Both the position numbers and the translations under genes were made by a program. 6,173 nucleotides of DNA. Source: Acidobacteriota bacterium. Lineage in GTDB: Bacteria > Acidobacteriota > Aminicenantia > UBA2199. Shown piece by piece: positions 4,541 to 6,173 of the stretch; position 1 is the first letter of the stretch, and each line of letters starts with the position of its first letter. The stretch covers positions 1-6,173 of the forward strand of contig JAKAGC010000257.1 of NCBI GenBank assembly GCA_021817755.1, in the 5' to 3' direction. Below the pieces are notes generated by a model. The model saw only the letters and a program-made list of their open reading frames with translations, ran no database searches and had not been told where the DNA came from.

Positions 4541-5473
4541 CTACGATTGCCCCGAAATGGAATCCGGAATCGTAGTTCCGTAAACGTTATGAGAAGGAGG
4601 TACGCCTCTTTTCTCATTTGAAATACTGCATTGACTATAATGTGGTCTATTTTTTCTATTAACAGATATAAGTGCCTTCACTACATCCCAACGAATTTCC
4701 CCTCTTTCGGCTTTTGCACAGATTTCTTCCAATGCCGTGCGATTATCATATGACTCCGGTCTATAAGGCCGAGGCGATATCAATGCATCATAAATATCTG
4801 TAACCACAACTATTTCCACTAAAGGATTTTTTAGATGAATACCTTGCGGATATCCCTTTCCGTTTAATCGTTCATGGTGATCTCTCGCTATTCGTGAAGG
4901 TAATTCTCCAAAATCCCGCATAAAATATTGTAATAAAATATAACCCGCAATCGTATGATGTTCAATCCATCTACGCTCCGATTCCGTAAGAGAAGTTTTC
5001 TTTTTTAAGATATCCATTGGTATTGAAATTTTCCCGAAATCATGGGCCGGTGAAGCCATTGCCCCTGCTGTCAAATCCTGCGAATTATTCAATAACTCCT
5101 GGCTCAACAGAACCGATACTGCAAATACCAAAAGCATGTGGCGATAAGTATAAAAATCCTTTTCCTTAAAATATTCCATCGATTCTAAAACCGGATATAC
5201 CATTTGAACTCTTCCCATTACTGCCAATATATCCTCAATCTTTTTTGTATCCGAAAAAATTGTGTCATAGGGAGGCTGGGAAATAAACTCCCGTATATCT
5301 TTGTTTAAAGAACCAAAATCCATCAGTTTCATTAAACGATTATCGAAAACTACTTTATTTGATTTTTTCAATCCATTTAATATCTTTTCCGTGAGAATAA
5401 CACCCGCAGGTAATATTTCATGTCTGTCATAATTGTAAACTGGATATAGCAGCTTATATTCATTGGTAAGCAT
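4541..5473 (-). CDS. HD-GYP domain protein, probable cyclic-di-GMP phosphodiesterase
   Basis: This 310-residue protein has an HD-GYP domain at about 108-270. Key residues are present: His112, the HD pair His144-Asp145 with Gly147-Lys148 (HDFGK), His172-His173 (EHHTIAGY), His199-His200-Glu201 (DHHERLNGKGYP), the GYP at 207-209, Asp226 and the RPYR at 235-238. The position four residues before His112, Glu in three-metal members, is Tyr, so a two-metal site is likelier. It should hydrolyse c-di-GMP and lower its level. Residues 1-90 are a separate region with LPAGVILTEKILNGLKK (21-37), a pattern common ahead of HD-GYP domains. The last 40 residues are polar and probably disordered. No membrane segment is seen. 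The ATG at 5473 has SD AAGGAG (5487-5482) with an 8-base spacer. It is divergent from the response regulator and converges on the gene ending at 4464. Confidence 0.9.
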   Translation of the reverse strand: MLTNEYKLLYPVYNYDRHEILPAGVILTEKILNGLKKSNKVVFDNRLMKLMDFGSLNKDIREFISQPPYDTIFSDTKKIEDILAVMGRVQMVYPVLESMEYFKEKDFYTYRHMLLVFAVSVLLSQELLNNSQDLTAGAMASPAHDFGKISIPMDILKKKTSLTESERRWIEHHTIAGYILLQYFMRDFGELPSRIARDHHERLNGKGYPQGIHLKNPLVEIVVVTDIYDALISPRPYRPESYDNRTALEEICAKAERGEIRWDVVKALISVNRKNRPHYSQCSISNEKRGVPPSHNVYGTTIPDSISGQS

Positions 5474-5783
5474 TCTTCAAACTCCTTTTAGAATGAAATC
5501 AGATCGTTTTTATCTCGTGTCAAAAATCTTCTATCTATCGGTTTCTTAAAAAAAAATGACCTTGGGGAGTGAGAACTACCCCAATGCTTTTATATGTCTA
5601 TTTATTATTATTCATACTAAATCCTACTTTATAGTATAATTATTTTTTAACTAAAGAAAGTATCATAATATGGTAATACAAAAAAAAAAAAATACAATAT
5701 AAATTTAAAAAATTCGCTCGATTTTCTTCCCATGATTTATTTGTAAAAAATATGGAATAATAAAGGTTTATAAAGATGATGGG
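5474..5783. other. AT-rich region between the HD-GYP gene and the response regulator
   Basis: No gene is supported. The stretch contains the HD-GYP SD (5482-5487), an exact TTGACA on the minus strand (5523-5518) without a good -10 at 16-18 bases, a hairpin with a T-run (listed separately), runs of A at 5548-5556 and 5680-5692, and very AT-rich DNA at about 5590-5760 that may be curved. The promoter for the HD-GYP gene is not resolved. Confidence 0.5.
5548..5584 (-). terminator. Terminator-like hairpin in the HD-GYP leader region
   Basis: TTGGGGAGT (5562-5570) pairs with ACT-A-CCCCAA (5575-5584) with one bulged A, closing a 4-base loop. Read on the minus strand, five bases later there is a run of nine T (5556-5548). 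It lies 75 bases upstream of the HD-GYP ATG on the same strand. No minus-strand gene precedes it, so it could attenuate a long leader transcript or end a small RNA. On the plus strand the loop is GAGA (GNRA) and only four T follow. Confidence 0.35.
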
Positions 5784-5812
5784 TTGCATTTATCGGAAAT
5801 TCATTGTAAAAT
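5784..5812 (+). promoter_or_regulatory. Promoter of the response regulator, giving a leaderless mRNA
   Basis: TTGCAT (5784-5789) and TAAAAT (5807-5812) are separated by 17 bases. Seven bases after the -10 is the A of the ATG at 5819. The intervening GGGAGT resembles an SD but ends directly at the ATG, too close to serve as one. Confidence 0.6.
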
Positions 5813-5818
5813 GGGAGT

Positions 5819-6173
5819 ATGATAAATATTCTAATTGTAGAAGATGATGAGCATTTACGTCATATATTAAAAACCCGTTTGACAAGGGAGCAATACTGGG
5901 TGGATGAAGCGAACAATATCGCATCTGCAATGGAAAAAATGGATAATGAGCGATATGATGTTTTTATTCTTGATTTAAAACTCCCCGATGGCAACAGCAT
6001 CTCTCTTTTCGATACCCATGGCGATAAACTAACATCACGATCCATTATTATCACAGCGAATGCAACCATTCCCGGAGTAGTCAATGCCATAAAAAAAGGA
6101 GCATTCAATTATCTTGAAAAACCTGTAGATAAAGAATTATTAACAGCCCAGGTTCAGGCGATTATCCAATTGA
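5819..6173 (+). CDS. Response regulator, N-terminal receiver domain (cut by the window edge)
   Basis: The frame is open from the ATG at 5819 to the end of the window, giving 118 codons. All are a CheY-like receiver domain: the acidic pocket Glu8-Asp9-Asp10 in LIVEDDE, the phosphate acceptor Asp52 in FILDLKLPDG, Thr79 in IIITA, and Lys101 in YLEKPVD. The pattern KKGAFNYLEKPV resembles receivers of the NtrC family, which usually continue into a sigma54-type AAA+ domain and a helix-turn-helix, but the output domain lies outside the window. No sensor kinase is in view. It is divergent from the HD-GYP gene with a 345-bp gap. The minus-strand frame over the same bases is a shadow. Confidence 0.9.
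   Translation, partial: MINILIVEDDEHLRHILKTRLTREQYWVDEANNIASAMEKMDNERYDVFILDLKLPDGNSISLFDTHGDKLTSRSIIITANATIPGVVNAIKKGAFNYLEKPVDKELLTAQVQAIIQL

Noticed and set aside
222..5544. The 13-mer AAACCGATAGATA at 222-234 and, inverted, at 5532-5544
   Set aside because: One shared 13-mer across both strands of 6 kb is close to chance expectation in AT-rich DNA, and the two sites have unlike contexts.
5584..5634. Plus-strand 16-codon hydrophobic peptide starting MLLYVYLL
   Set aside because: There is no SD or -10 at a fitting distance, and hydrophobic short frames arise readily in AT-rich DNA.
5776..5847. Plus-strand 23-codon frame starting at 5776
   Set aside because: It overlaps the promoter and start of the response regulator and is probably chance.
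5860..6108. Minus-strand frame of 82 codons
   Set aside because: Shadow of the receiver domain, whose phosphorylation-site residues are all in the plus frame.

Overview
The window is AT-rich bacterial chromosome with clear sigma70-type promoters, Shine-Dalgarno (SD) sites of the AGGAGG/AAGGAG type, and intact genes on both strands. An HD-GYP phosphodiesterase, an NtrC-like receiver, a secreted DUF2914 protein and a small protein resembling flagellar rod termini suggest a low-GC, probably diderm and possibly flagellated, signalling-rich bacterium. Nothing here fixes the phylum. No RNA gene, CRISPR array or insertion sequence was seen.

Layout. A minus-strand gene starts at 42 and runs off the left edge. 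A noncoding stretch follows, then a plus-strand DUF62 family SAM hydrolase (434-1252), whose expected catalytic His is Glu. Converging on it is a minus-strand group of three genes read from 3217 down to 1276: a 117-residue beta-rich protein of unknown function, a 357-residue cytoplasmic trypsin-like serine protease with an unrecognised N-terminal region, and a 131-residue beta-rich protein of unknown function. A strong stem-loop lies between the last two. Upstream of the first gene is a -10 box without a good -35, preceded by two exact 14-bp direct repeats exactly 21 bp apart, which looks like an activator site. This group is the best candidate for an undescribed system.

Upstream is a secreted DUF2914 protein (3412-3819, minus). 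Divergent from it are a DUF2892 membrane protein (4005-4196) and a 74-residue protein similar to the C-terminal helix of flagellar rod/hook proteins (4240-4464). An HD-GYP protein (4541-5473, minus) and the N-terminal part of a response regulator (5819 to the right edge, plus) complete the window.

The three plus-strand genes at 4005, 4240 and 5819 share one design: the -10 box ends only 4-6 bases before the ATG and no usable SD is present, which predicts leaderless mRNAs. The other genes in the window mostly have clear SD sites. The HD-GYP protein and the response regulator are natural signalling partners, but they are divergent and a direct link is inference.
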